Below are positions 46,446 through 54,370 of a stretch of 64,000 nucleotides of DNA, piece by piece. The translations under genes and the position numbers were made by a program. Position 1 is the stretch's first letter. Every line of letters starts with the position of its first letter. Below the pieces are notes generated by a model. It saw only the letters and a program-made list of their open reading frames with translations. It did not search any database and was not told the origin of the DNA. Source of the DNA: [Actinomadura] parvosata subsp. kistnae (GTDB taxonomy: Bacteria; Actinomycetota; Actinomycetes; Streptosporangiales; Streptosporangiaceae); the NCBI RefSeq assembly GCF_900323885.1, contig NZ_OOHJ01000018.1, positions 1,351,001 through 1,415,000 of the forward strand, read 5' to 3'.

Positions 46446-47443
46446 AGGTCACCACGCCGAGGCTCACCCAGCACGTCCTGACCGTCGAGGGCAGGACCGC
46501 CGGCGAGCCCGTGCTGTTCGTGCACGGCAACGTCTCCTCCGCCGCCTTCTGGCGCGACGCCATGGCCGCGCTGCCGGACGGGTACCGGCTGCTGGCGGTG
46601 GATTTGCGCGGGTTCGGCGAGACGGACCCGGCCCCGGTGGACGCCACGAGGGGCCTGCGCGACTACTCCGACGACGTCATCGAGCTCGTCGAGGCGCTCG
46701 GTCTCGACCGGGTGCACCTGGTGGGCTGGAGCCTGGGCGGCGGCATCGTGCTGCAGGTGCTGCGCGACCACCCTGAGGCCGTCCGGAGCGTCACGCTGGT
46801 CAACCCGATCTCCCCGTACGGCTTCGGCGGCACGGAGGGCCCGGACGGGCGGCTCACCCACCCCGACGGCACGGGATCGGGCGCCGGCGCCGCGAACCCC
46901 GACTTCGTGACCCGGCTCCAGGCGGGCGACCTGTCGGACGAGTCGCCCACCTCGCCGCGCAGCGTCTTCCGCTCCGCCTACGTCGACCACCGCCCCATCC
47001 CCGACGAGGACTTCTACGTCCGGGCGATGCTCACCACGCGGGTCGGCGACGCCCACTACCCCGGCGACGCCGCGACCTCCGCCGCCTGGCCGGGCGTGGC
47101 CCCGGGCAAGACCGGCGTGCTCAACGCCTGCGCGCCCACCCACTTCCGCCTCGGCGACCTGCACGAGATCGGCCCCAGGCCGCCGATCCTGTGGATCAGG
47201 GGCGCCGACGACGTGATCGTCTCCGACACCTCGCTGTTCGACCTCGCCCACCTGGGCGCGCTCGGCCTCGTGCCCGGCTCCCCCGGCACCCCGGCCCAGC
47301 CCATGGTGAGCCAGACCAGGGCCGTGCTGGCGCGGTACGGCGCGTACCGGGAGGTGGTGCTGGACGAGTGCGGCCACAGCCCGCACCTGGAGCACCCGGA
47401 ACAGTTCCAGCGGCTGCTGGCCGAGCACCTGAGGGAGGCGTAG
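46442..47443 (+). CDS. Alpha/beta hydrolase
   Basis: 333 residues; ATG 46442 overlaps the symporter stop (ATGA). Alpha/beta-hydrolase landmarks: oxyanion region VLFVHGNVSSAAFW, nucleophile elbow GWSLGGG near residue 99, acid IRGADDVIV, and His in DECGHSPHLEHPEQF. No signal peptide, so cytoplasmic. In this operon it may cleave esters or oligomers of hydroxy acids after uptake. Substrate not provable from sequence. Confidence 0.88.
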   Translation: MKVTTPRLTQHVLTVEGRTAGEPVLFVHGNVSSAAFWRDAMAALPDGYRLLAVDLRGFGETDPAPVDATRGLRDYSDDVIELVEALGLDRVHLVGWSLGGGIVLQVLRDHPEAVRSVTLVNPISPYGFGGTEGPDGRLTHPDGTGSGAGAANPDFVTRLQAGDLSDESPTSPRSVFRSAYVDHRPIPDEDFYVRAMLTTRVGDAHYPGDAATSAAWPGVAPGKTGVLNACAPTHFRLGDLHEIGPRPPILWIRGADDVIVSDTSLFDLAHLGALGLVPGSPGTPAQPMVSQTRAVLARYGAYREVVLDECGHSPHLEHPEQFQRLLAEHLREA

Positions 47444-48589
47444 ATGCTGGTCGCGCTCACGCTCGTAGCGAGCTTACTGACCCCCGTACCGCGGCTCGCG
47501 GTGCCGGGCGCCGAGCACGTGGAGATCGCCGCGCTCGGCGACCTGACCACGGCCGGCACGACGCGGACCGGGCACACCGACCCGGCGGACTGGGCCGGGC
47601 TGCACTCGGCGGCCACGGTCAACCCCACCGGCGTGCCCGGCGTCCAGATCGACGGCTACTTCCCCGACACCTCCACCGGCAACGCCACCCACGGCTGGAA
47701 CCACGACTCCCAATTCGTGATCAGGCTGCCGGACGAGTGGAACGGCGGCCTCATCGTCGCCGGCACGCCCGGCAACCGGGAGCAGTACGCCAACGACTAC
47801 ACGATCTCCGACTGGGTGCTGTCCAAGGGGTACGCGTTCGCCTCCACCGACAAGGGCAACGTGGGCGTGAACTTCCACGAGGACGGCCGCCGCCCCGGCG
47901 ACGCCATCGCCGAGTGGAACGAGCGCGTCACCCAGCTCACGGTGGCCGCCAAGGCGGTGGTCAGGCAGCGGTACGGCAGGAAGCCCGCGCGCACGTTCGC
48001 CGCGGGCATCTCCAACGGCGGCTACCTGGTGCGCTGGCAGCTGGAGAACCGGGGCTGGCTCTACGACGGCGGCGTGGACTGGGAGGGCACGCTCTGGCGG
48101 GTCAAGGGCGACAACCTGCTGAACTTCCTGCCGCCCGCGCTGAAGGCGTACCCGGACGAGGCCGGGGTGCGGGCGGCCGGGTTCGCCGCGGGCTCGGAGT
48201 TCCTGTGGCCGTTCCACCGGCAGTACTACTGGGAGCTGACCCAGCAGCTCTACCAGAAGGAGCTGGACCCGTCCTACCAGGGCGCCGCCGCCGACTACGA
48301 CTACGACGAGCGCCGGCCGTACGCGGCGGTCGCGAAGATCGCGCTGACCGGCCGGATCACCAAGCCGCTGATCACCCTGCACGGCACGCTGGACACGCTG
48401 CTGCCGATCTCTCGCGACTCCGACGTGTACGCGAAGATGGTCGGCCCGCACCGCCCGTTCCGCTACCACCGGGTGGAGGGCGGCAACCATCTCGACAGCC
48501 TCGTGGACGTCTACCCCGACCGGCTCAAGCCGATGCTCCCGGCCTTCAGGAGCGCCTTCGAGGAGCTGGAGGGCTGGGTCAGTCCATGA
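47444..48589 (+). CDS. Secreted esterase, tannase/hydroxybutyrate-oligomer-hydrolase-like
   Basis: 381 residues, starting directly after the previous stop. A short signal peptide (MLVALTLVASLLTPVPRLA) is followed by a hydrolase with GISNGG (Ser nucleophile near 187), LHGTLDTLLP (Asp) and EGGNHLDSL (His). NREQYANDYTISDWVLSKGYAFASTDKGN, read in parts, resembles tannase/feruloyl esterase-like folds. With a 3-hydroxybutyrate dehydrogenase, a symporter and a cytoplasmic hydrolase upstream, extracellular cleavage of a polyester or oligoester such as a hydroxybutyrate polymer is a reasonable inference. It ends in an 11-bp overlap with the opposite gene. Confidence 0.78.
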   Translation: MLVALTLVASLLTPVPRLAVPGAEHVEIAALGDLTTAGTTRTGHTDPADWAGLHSAATVNPTGVPGVQIDGYFPDTSTGNATHGWNHDSQFVIRLPDEWNGGLIVAGTPGNREQYANDYTISDWVLSKGYAFASTDKGNVGVNFHEDGRRPGDAIAEWNERVTQLTVAAKAVVRQRYGRKPARTFAAGISNGGYLVRWQLENRGWLYDGGVDWEGTLWRVKGDNLLNFLPPALKAYPDEAGVRAAGFAAGSEFLWPFHRQYYWELTQQLYQKELDPSYQGAAADYDYDERRPYAAVAKIALTGRITKPLITLHGTLDTLLPISRDSDVYAKMVGPHRPFRYHRVEGGNHLDSLVDVYPDRLKPMLPAFRSAFEELEGWVSP

Positions 48590-50576
48590 GGTAGCGGTGC
48601 CTGCCCGCGCGCGCCAGGCGGACGATGTGCCGCGCGCCGGGCAGCCTGCGGCCGAGCCGGTGCCAGACGGTGTCGCGGCCCAGGGGCGAGCGGCGCCCGG
48701 GGTCGACGGCCGCGGCCGGCCTGACCTCGATCCTGCCCCGGTGCATCTCCAGCGCGAACCGCAGCCCCACCTCCTCGTCGGAGGAGCGCAGCGTGCACTG
48801 CCAGCGGCCCGGCCCCAGCTCCTCGGCGCCGGGCATCAGGCGCTTGATCGGCACCTTGGCGACGAGCTGCCCGGCCAGCCGGCCCGGCACCCCGGCCTCG
48901 ACCAGGGCGGGCGCGCTCACCTCGCGGCCGCGCCTGCCGGTGTTGCGCAGGACCAGCTCCAGCGCGGGGCCGCCGCTCGGCGGCACGTACGGGACCGGCA
49001 GCACGACGTACAGGTGCCGCCCGAGGTGCTTGACCGTCACCCCCGGTGACACCAGCTTGATCGACTCGGAGAACGAGCGCGGCTCGATGGCCAGCCCCAG
49101 CTCGCCCGCGTCGCTCCAGCACGGCACCACGAGGCGCATCCTGGGCCGCTGGGCCAGCACGCCCAGGCAGTTGAGCGGCCCGTCGGGGTGGCTGACGCGG
49201 CTCCTGGCCTGGCTGGCCCCGCTGAACATGCGCACGTGCACCTCCCACTGGCCGGGCCGCAGCGGCCCGCCCAGGGCGGCCGTGGTGACGTCCAGCCGGG
49301 TCTCGCCCTTGATGCGCACGCGGACCCGGCGGCGGCCCGCGGGGACGCGCTCGACGCGCTGGGTGAGCGGCAGGAAGTGCACGACGCCCGTCTCGGTGTG
49401 GCGCACGTACAGCTCGATGCGGGCCCGCTCGACGTCCTTGGTGATGTCGGTGGCGTCCGGGGGCAGCTTCCTGGTCTCCAGGGAGCGCGGCGGGATCCAG
49501 TGCAGGCGGTCGCCGTCCACCTGGTACCGGTCGGGGCTGCCGTCGCCGGCCAGCACCTCGGCGGTCAGCCCGAGCACCAGGACGTGGGCGTCCCAGCGCA
49601 CCTCGGTGAGGTCGGCGCGCAGGCCCGCGCGCCTGGTCGAGTTCGACATGAGCACGATCTGGTCGAGGCGGCCCATGCGCACGTACGCGGCCACGACGCG
49701 CAGCTGCACCGGCAGGTACCGGTCCAGGCGCTCCGGGAAGCGCCGCCCCACCAGCTCCTGCACGACGCGGAAGTGCATGCCCCGGTCCACGGACGAGTCG
49801 GCGAACCTGGCGGTCAGCAGCGGGCGCAGGACGGCGTAGCGCAGCCAGTACGCGTACATGCGGTCGCGCTGGCGCCCCTCGCCCACGTAGGTGTCGATGT
49901 CGTCGAGCAGCTTCAGCAGCTCCTTGACGATCGCCCGCGGCTCCTCCTCGACGCGCGGGCGCTCGCCCAGGTGGCAGCAGACGTGCTCGGCCAGCACCGC
50001 GACCACCTTGGCATGCAGGTAGGCGCGCAGCACGAACGCCTGCTCCCCCATCCGGCTGCCCGGCACGGAGAAGCCCAGCTCGTGCTCCTCCAGGAAGGCG
50101 CGCCGGTAGAGCTGCTGCGGGTAGAGCAGGGTGAGCAGCCGGTCGCGCAGGATGTCGGCGCGGCCGGTGCTGCGCGCGAAGGCGGTCATCGGCGGCCCGA
50201 AGTCGCGGACCAGGCGGCCGACCAGCACGTCCGCGTCGGACTCCACGGCCCGGTCGTGCATGCGTTCCAGCGCGTCCCGCTCCAGGCGGTCGCCGGGCTC
50301 CAGGAAGTACACGTAGTCGCCGGCGGCCGCGGCCAGGCCGACGTTGCGGGCCCGCGAGGGCGAGCCCGTGTACGGCAGGTGCAGCGCGCGCACGTTCTTC
50401 CTGACGGAGGCCAGGGTGTCGAGGCGCTCGGCCGTCCCGTCGGTGGAACCGTCGTCCACGACGATGACCTCGTACTCGTCCCGGGGCATGGTCTGCTCCA
50501 GCGCGGAGCGGACGCACGCGTCGGCGGTGTCACCCGGATTGTGGACATTGATGATCACACTGACCTTCACACCCAT
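48579..50576 (-). CDS. Family 2 glycosyltransferase with long C-terminal domains
   Basis: 665 residues. The GT-A domain is at 1-220 (KVSVIINVHNPGDTADACVRSAL, EVIVVDDGSTDGTAERLD, GSPSRARNVGLAAAAGDYVYFLEPGD). A helical linker follows (about 220-330) and then two beta-rich regions to the end. This resembles TarS/TarP-like wall-polymer glycosyltransferases with a trimerising tail, which attach sugars to teichoic-type polymers. No TM segments, so probably cytoplasmic and membrane-associated. Stands alone between two convergent-type borders. Confidence 0.85.
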   Translation of the reverse strand: MGVKVSVIINVHNPGDTADACVRSALEQTMPRDEYEVIVVDDGSTDGTAERLDTLASVRKNVRALHLPYTGSPSRARNVGLAAAAGDYVYFLEPGDRLERDALERMHDRAVESDADVLVGRLVRDFGPPMTAFARSTGRADILRDRLLTLLYPQQLYRRAFLEEHELGFSVPGSRMGEQAFVLRAYLHAKVVAVLAEHVCCHLGERPRVEEEPRAIVKELLKLLDDIDTYVGEGRQRDRMYAYWLRYAVLRPLLTARFADSSVDRGMHFRVVQELVGRRFPERLDRYLPVQLRVVAAYVRMGRLDQIVLMSNSTRRAGLRADLTEVRWDAHVLVLGLTAEVLAGDGSPDRYQVDGDRLHWIPPRSLETRKLPPDATDITKDVERARIELYVRHTETGVVHFLPLTQRVERVPAGRRRVRVRIKGETRLDVTTAALGGPLRPGQWEVHVRMFSGASQARSRVSHPDGPLNCLGVLAQRPRMRLVVPCWSDAGELGLAIEPRSFSESIKLVSPGVTVKHLGRHLYVVLPVPYVPPSGGPALELVLRNTGRRGREVSAPALVEAGVPGRLAGQLVAKVPIKRLMPGAEELGPGRWQCTLRSSDEEVGLRFALEMHRGRIEVRPAAAVDPGRRSPLGRDTVWHRLGRRLPGARHIVRLARAGRHRYLMD

Positions 50577-50651
50577 GCGGCCAGCGTGCGCCCGTATACA
50601 GGATCGGGCGCGACGGCTTGCCGATTGGGGAAGGAAAGTTGACCCGCTCCG

Positions 50652-50746
50652 GACCTAATACCAACCGACGGACCCGTACCCACCGGCGGGCCCAGTACCC
50701 ACCGGCGGGCCCAGTACCGATCGGCGGGCTCAGTACCAGCCGACGG
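50652..50746. repeat. Five 19-bp tandem copies starting at a stop codon
   Basis: On the minus strand five exact 19-bp units follow each other. The first, CCGTCGGCTGGTACTGAGC, encodes the last residues SVGWY and the TGA stop of the transglycosylase-like gene. In copies 2-4 TGA has become TGG or CGG; copy 5 has TTAG. A partial sixth follows. Because 19 is not a multiple of 3, read-through would meet the units in changing frames. Confidence 0.9.
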
Positions 50747-51443
50747 ACTGCGAGTGGCCCCAGGCGGCGCAGGGCGAGCCGTAGCGGCCCTTGATGTAGC
50801 CCAGGCCCCACTTGATCTGGGTGGCCGCGTTGGTCTGCCAGTCGGCGCCGGCGCTGGCCATCTTGCTGCCGGGCAGCGACTGCGGGATGCCGTACGCGCC
50901 GGAGTAGCGGTTCATGGCCCGCTCGTTCCAGCCGCTCTCCTTCTGCCAGAGGCTCTCCAGGCAGCCCCACTGGTCGGCGCCGAACCCGAACGAGGCCAGC
51001 ATCGCCTTGGCGGTGGCCTTGTTGCTGCCCGGGGAGGGGTTGCTGCCGGGCGGGAAGTTCTGGGCCGGGAAGCCGTCGCCGCCGGGCGCCTTCTTGGGCA
51101 CCACCCAGTCGAGGCCCTTGCCGGCCGCTCCCGAGCGCTCCTTCTTGAGCTGGTCGGCGCGGTAGGCCTGCTCGGCCTCGGCCTTGAGCAGGTCGGCCTC
51201 GGGGTCGGGCGCGTACAGGTCGCCGCTGGCGAGCTTGCCGAGGTCGGTGAGCGACATCGGCGTCTGCTTCGGCTCGTTGGCGTTCTGGACGGCGCGGTAG
51301 GCGACGAAGCCGCCGCCACCGATGACGATCACCAGCGAGAGGGTGGTGATGATGACGCGCTTGGGAGTGAAGCGCGAAGGCCGGCGCGCCGAGGGGAGGT
51401 CTTCCTTCGGGGGGCGCTCGCTCAACTGCGGACCGGGGCTCAC
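50730..51443 (-). CDS. Membrane-anchored transglycosylase-like (SLT fold) protein
   Basis: 237 residues. A basic N-terminus and a TM segment (RVIITTLSLVIVIGGGGFVAY) are followed by a Lys/Glu-rich helix, a Gly/Pro linker and a C-terminal lysozyme-like domain (SFGFGADQWGCLESLWQKESGWNERAMNRYSGAYGIPQSLPGSKMASAG in pieces; WQKESGW carries the likely catalytic Glu). It ends CAAWGHSQSVGWY, a common end of actinobacterial SLT proteins. Acts on peptidoglycan. Divergent from the afsQ1-like gene; two inverted repeats lie between them. Confidence 0.88.
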   Translation of the reverse strand: MSPGPQLSERPPKEDLPSARRPSRFTPKRVIITTLSLVIVIGGGGFVAYRAVQNANEPKQTPMSLTDLGKLASGDLYAPDPEADLLKAEAEQAYRADQLKKERSGAAGKGLDWVVPKKAPGGDGFPAQNFPPGSNPSPGSNKATAKAMLASFGFGADQWGCLESLWQKESGWNERAMNRYSGAYGIPQSLPGSKMASAGADWQTNAATQIKWGLGYIKGRYGSPCAAWGHSQSVGWY

Positions 51444-51550
51444 GAATCATGAGCTTGCCCTGTCATGGGGGGTGGTCCGCAACCTAAACGCGGGAATCGC
51501 TTGGCGTAAATTTCACCAACCAGCAGGTAACCTCCGCGTTTCCGGAAATA

Positions 51551-51566
51551 TGTGACTTTGGTCACA
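51551..51566. promoter_or_regulatory. CRP-like palindrome
   Basis: TGTGAC-TTTG-GTCACA is a perfect inverted repeat and fits the Crp consensus TGTGA-N6-TCACA. It is about 108 bp upstream of the transglycosylase-like gene start and 139 bp upstream of afsQ1. It could also be a variant AfsQ1 site with a 4-bp spacer (GTGAC-N4-GTCAC). Confidence 0.5.
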
Positions 51567-51655
51567 GCACGGAGGGGCTCCCCTTCGCACCCCCGTCGCC
51601 GAAGGGAAGCCGTTTTCAGGGTCCCCGCCCATCTTCTGGATCTCATCCACGCCGT

Positions 51656-51671
51656 GTCACAGTTTGGTGAC
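51656..51671. promoter_or_regulatory. AfsQ1-type box upstream of afsQ1
   Basis: GTCAC-AGTTTG-GTGAC fits the published AfsQ1 pattern GTnAC-n6-GTnAC exactly and is part of a 20-bp palindrome (GTGTCAC-AGTTTG-GTGACAC, 51654-51673). It lies 34 bp before the afsQ1-like start, so autoregulation is likely. Confidence 0.65.
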
Positions 51672-51704
51672 ACATACCGGGTATTCGGGACAAGGAATAA
51701 TAAT

Positions 51705-52385
51705 GTGCGCGTGGCTGGCATCCTCCTCGTAGAAGACGACCCCTCGGTCCGCACGGCTCTTGAGCTGGCGCTGACCAGGCAGGGGCACTCCGTCACGTCG
51801 TACGCGACGGGTGAGGAGGCGCTCGACCACATCAGGGCCCGGCGCCCGGAGATCGCGATCCTCGACGTCATGCTGCCCGGCATCGACGGCGTCGAGGTGT
51901 GCCGCCGCATCCGCAAGCTCGACCAGCTCCCCGTCATCCTGCTCACGGCCAGGGGCGACGACCTCGACGTGGTGGTGGGCCTGGAGGCGGGCGCCGACGA
52001 CTACGTGGTCAAGCCGGTCGAGCCGCGCGTCCTGGACGCCCGCATCCGCGCCGTGCTGCGCCGCGCCGAGTCCGCCGCCTCCGACCGCATCACGTTCGGC
52101 GACCTCGTGATCGACCGGGGCGCGCTCAAGGTCACGCTGGCCGGCAAGGAGATCCACCTGACGCCGACGGAGCTGCGGCTGCTGCTGGAGCTCGTCCGGC
52201 ACCCCGGCCAGGTGCTCAACCGCCGCTACCTGCTGCGCGCCGTCTGGGACCACACGCACATCGCCGACTCCCGCCTGGTGGACGCCTGCGTGCAGCGCAT
52301 CCGCGCCAAGATCGAGCCCAAGCCGGCCGAGCCCGTCTTCATCCACACCGTGCGCGGCTTCGGCTACCGGTTCAGCCCCCCGTGA
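51705..52385 (+). CDS. afsQ1: OmpR-family response regulator, AfsQ1-like
   Basis: 226 residues from GTG 51705 (AAGGA eight bases upstream). The receiver domain has VEDD at 9-12, phospho-acceptor D54 (ILDVMLPGIDGVEVCRRIR), T/S and K (LLTARGDD, DDYVVKP). The winged helix has HLTPTELRLLLELVRHPGQVLNRRYLLRAVWDH and VRGFGYRF at the end. TALELALTRQGHSVTSYATGEEAL and DQLPVILLTARGDDLDVVVGLEAGADDYVVKPVE are much closer to Streptomyces AfsQ1 than to CseB. AfsQ1 links nitrogen and carbon status to antibiotic production there. Confidence 0.86.
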   Translation: MRVAGILLVEDDPSVRTALELALTRQGHSVTSYATGEEALDHIRARRPEIAILDVMLPGIDGVEVCRRIRKLDQLPVILLTARGDDLDVVVGLEAGADDYVVKPVEPRVLDARIRAVLRRAESAASDRITFGDLVIDRGALKVTLAGKEIHLTPTELRLLLELVRHPGQVLNRRYLLRAVWDHTHIADSRLVDACVQRIRAKIEPKPAEPVFIHTVRGFGYRFSPP

Positions 52386-53818
52386 TGGCGCGCCTGATCC
52401 CCCGCGCGATCCCCCGCCCCACGGGCCTGCGCGCCCGCCTGGTCATCACCTTCACCCTCGTCGCCGTCACCGCCTCCCTCCTGGTCGCCACCATCGGGTA
52501 CGAGCTGGCCAAGACCGCGCTCATCACCAGGACCGAGACGACCTCGCTGGAGCTGGTGACCAGGGAGCTCAGCAGCATCGACTTCCCCATCGGCAAGCTG
52601 CGGCCCGGCGAGGCCGCCCCCACCTCCAGGGAGCTGACCCGGGTCGCCCACGCGCTCAGCGGCCCCGGCCGCAGCGCGCTGATCGAGTACGGCACCATGG
52701 TCGCCTCCGAGGGCCCCATGTCGATGAGCGACGTCCCCAACGAGCTGCACGGCCGGGCCAAGCAGAGCGTCGTCACCCAGCGCAAGATCATCGACAACGA
52801 GCTCTACCTGATCGTCGGCGCCGAGGTCTACCGCGACGGCTCCGCGGGGCCGGAGGCGACCGGCCTGCGGGCGTTCGTCTTCTTCCCCATGCACGACGAC
52901 GAGCGCCAGCTGGAGGCGCTCAGGACCACGCTCGCCTGGACCGGCCTGGTCATCGTGCTCATCGCCCTGGTCGTGGCGCTGCTGTCGGCCCGGCAGGTGC
53001 TGCTGCCGGTGCGCCGGCTGAGCGCGGCCGCCCAGGCGCTCGGCCAGGGCCGCCTGGACACCCGCCTGCCCGTGCACGGCCAGGACGAGCTGGCCGGGCT
53101 CACCGCCCGCTTCAACGACGCCGCCGCCGCGCTGGAGCTGAGCGTGTCGGAGCTGCGCTCGCTGGAGGCCATGTCCCGCAGGTTCGTGGCCGACGTCTCC
53201 CACGAGCTGCGCACGCCGCTGACCGCCATGACCGCCGTGGCCGACATGCTCTCCGACGAGGCCGAGCACCTGCCGGAGGCGCCCGCGCAGGCCGTCCGGC
53301 TGGTGCTCAGGGAGATCGAACGCCTGCGCGAGCTGGTCGAGCACCTCATCGAGATCAGCCGCTTCGACGCCGGCACGGCCACGCTCAACCTGGAGCCGGT
53401 CAACGTGGCCGACTCCATCCAGGACTGCCTGGAGGTGCGCGCCTGGACCGACAAGGTGACGGTCAACGCCTCCCAGGGCCTGACCGCCAACCTCGACCCC
53501 AGCCGCTTCGACGTCATCGTGGCCAACCTGGTCGGCAACGCGCTCAAGCACGGCCTGCCCCCGGTCGTGGTGAGCGCCAGGGCCACCGAGAACGGCCTGG
53601 AGGTGAAGGTGCGCGACCACGGCAAGGGCATCCCGCGCGAGGCGCTGCCGCACGTCTTCGACCGCTTCTTCAAGGCCGGCGCGGGCCGGGCCCGCAGCCA
53701 GGGCAGCGGCCTCGGCCTGGCGATCGCCCGCGCCAACGTCCAGCTGCACGGGGGCACCATCTCCGTACGCCCGAAGAGCCCGGGCACCCTCTTCACGGTC
53801 TGGCTGCCGCACATATGA
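52385..53818 (+). CDS. afsQ2: Sensor histidine kinase, AfsQ2-like
   Basis: 477 residues; the ATG overlaps the regulator stop (TGATG). TM1 at about 18-42 and TM2 at about 178-200 frame a 130-residue extracytoplasmic sensor. A HAMP domain (RQVLLPVRRLSAAAQALGQGRLDTRLPV) leads to the H box VADVSHELRTPLTAM, N box ANLVGNALKHG, G1 RDHGKGIP and G2 GSGLGLAIARA. The signal is unknown. It should phosphorylate the upstream response regulator. Confidence 0.92.
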   Translation: MARLIPRAIPRPTGLRARLVITFTLVAVTASLLVATIGYELAKTALITRTETTSLELVTRELSSIDFPIGKLRPGEAAPTSRELTRVAHALSGPGRSALIEYGTMVASEGPMSMSDVPNELHGRAKQSVVTQRKIIDNELYLIVGAEVYRDGSAGPEATGLRAFVFFPMHDDERQLEALRTTLAWTGLVIVLIALVVALLSARQVLLPVRRLSAAAQALGQGRLDTRLPVHGQDELAGLTARFNDAAAALELSVSELRSLEAMSRRFVADVSHELRTPLTAMTAVADMLSDEAEHLPEAPAQAVRLVLREIERLRELVEHLIEISRFDAGTATLNLEPVNVADSIQDCLEVRAWTDKVTVNASQGLTANLDPSRFDVIVANLVGNALKHGLPPVVVSARATENGLEVKVRDHGKGIPREALPHVFDRFFKAGAGRARSQGSGLGLAIARANVQLHGGTISVRPKSPGTLFTVWLPHI

Positions 53819-54312
53819 GAGCTCTCGTCGCCGTCGTCCTGCTGCTGGCCATGACCGGCTGCGGCATCCTGCCCACCGACGTCCAGGACCGGGGCAGCGC
53901 CCCCACCGTCCGAATCCCGCCGCCCACCAAGACGATCTTCCTGCTCAGGAACGGCAAGCTCATGCGGGAGCCCGCCGACGTCGAGGACGACACCGTGGAC
54001 AGCGTGCTGACCGCGCTCTTCGACGCCTCCGCCCACCCGCTCGGCGACCGGGACACCGCGTTGCGCGGCTTCACGTACCTGCGGACCAGGAACTCCATCA
54101 ACCCGCCGCAGCGCGACGAGATCCAGCTCCCCCGCACCTCGACGCTGACCGTCTACATCAGCGGCGACGGCACGCTGACCAAGCTCGGCATGGCGCAGAT
54201 CGTCTGCACGGCCCAGCAGGACGCGGCGTTCGAGGTCGTCAAGATCGTGCGGGAGAACGAGGGCCGCCCCCCGAAGGACGAGGGGCGGCACACGTGCCCT
54301 GAGCTCAACTGA
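53815..54312 (+). CDS. Lipoprotein of the afsQ operon
   Basis: 165 residues; ATG 53815 overlaps the kinase stop (ATGA). The signal peptide ends in a lipobox (LLAMTGC, Cys 16), so it should be lipid-anchored outside the membrane. The rest has a GerMN-like look (FLLRNGKLMREPADVEDDTVDSVLTALFD). In Streptomyces the afsQ1-afsQ2 pair is, as I recall, also followed by a small lipoprotein gene. It may modulate the sensor. Tandem copies of its 3' end follow. Confidence 0.85.
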   Translation: MRALVAVVLLLAMTGCGILPTDVQDRGSAPTVRIPPPTKTIFLLRNGKLMREPADVEDDTVDSVLTALFDASAHPLGDRDTALRGFTYLRTRNSINPPQRDEIQLPRTSTLTVYISGDGTLTKLGMAQIVCTAQQDAAFEVVKIVRENEGRPPKDEGRHTCPELN

Positions 54313-54370
54313 GCATCACTGCTCGGTGCTCAACTGAGCATCACTGCTCAAAGGCTCGACTGAGCACTAC
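54303..54370. repeat. 25-bp tandem copies spanning a stop codon, with hairpins
   Basis: Units GCTCAACTGAGCATCACTGC(TCGGT) at 54303 and 54328 and a shorter third at 54354 begin in the last codons of the lipoprotein gene and each contain CTGA. Each full unit also folds as GAGCA-TCAC-TGCTC, so the block could serve as terminator for both convergent genes. Confidence 0.8.

Noticed and set aside
51551-51673. Attachment-site core for an integrative element
   Set aside because: The two palindromes are short, differ from each other, and no tRNA or integrase gene is near; regulator boxes explain them better.
51444-51704. c-di-AMP (ydaO-type) riboswitch upstream of the transglycosylase-like gene
   Set aside because: Actinobacterial wall-hydrolase genes often have one and there is a GGCTTCCCTTCG/CGAAGGGGAGCC stem here, but the conserved ydaO core segments are not present in the right order.
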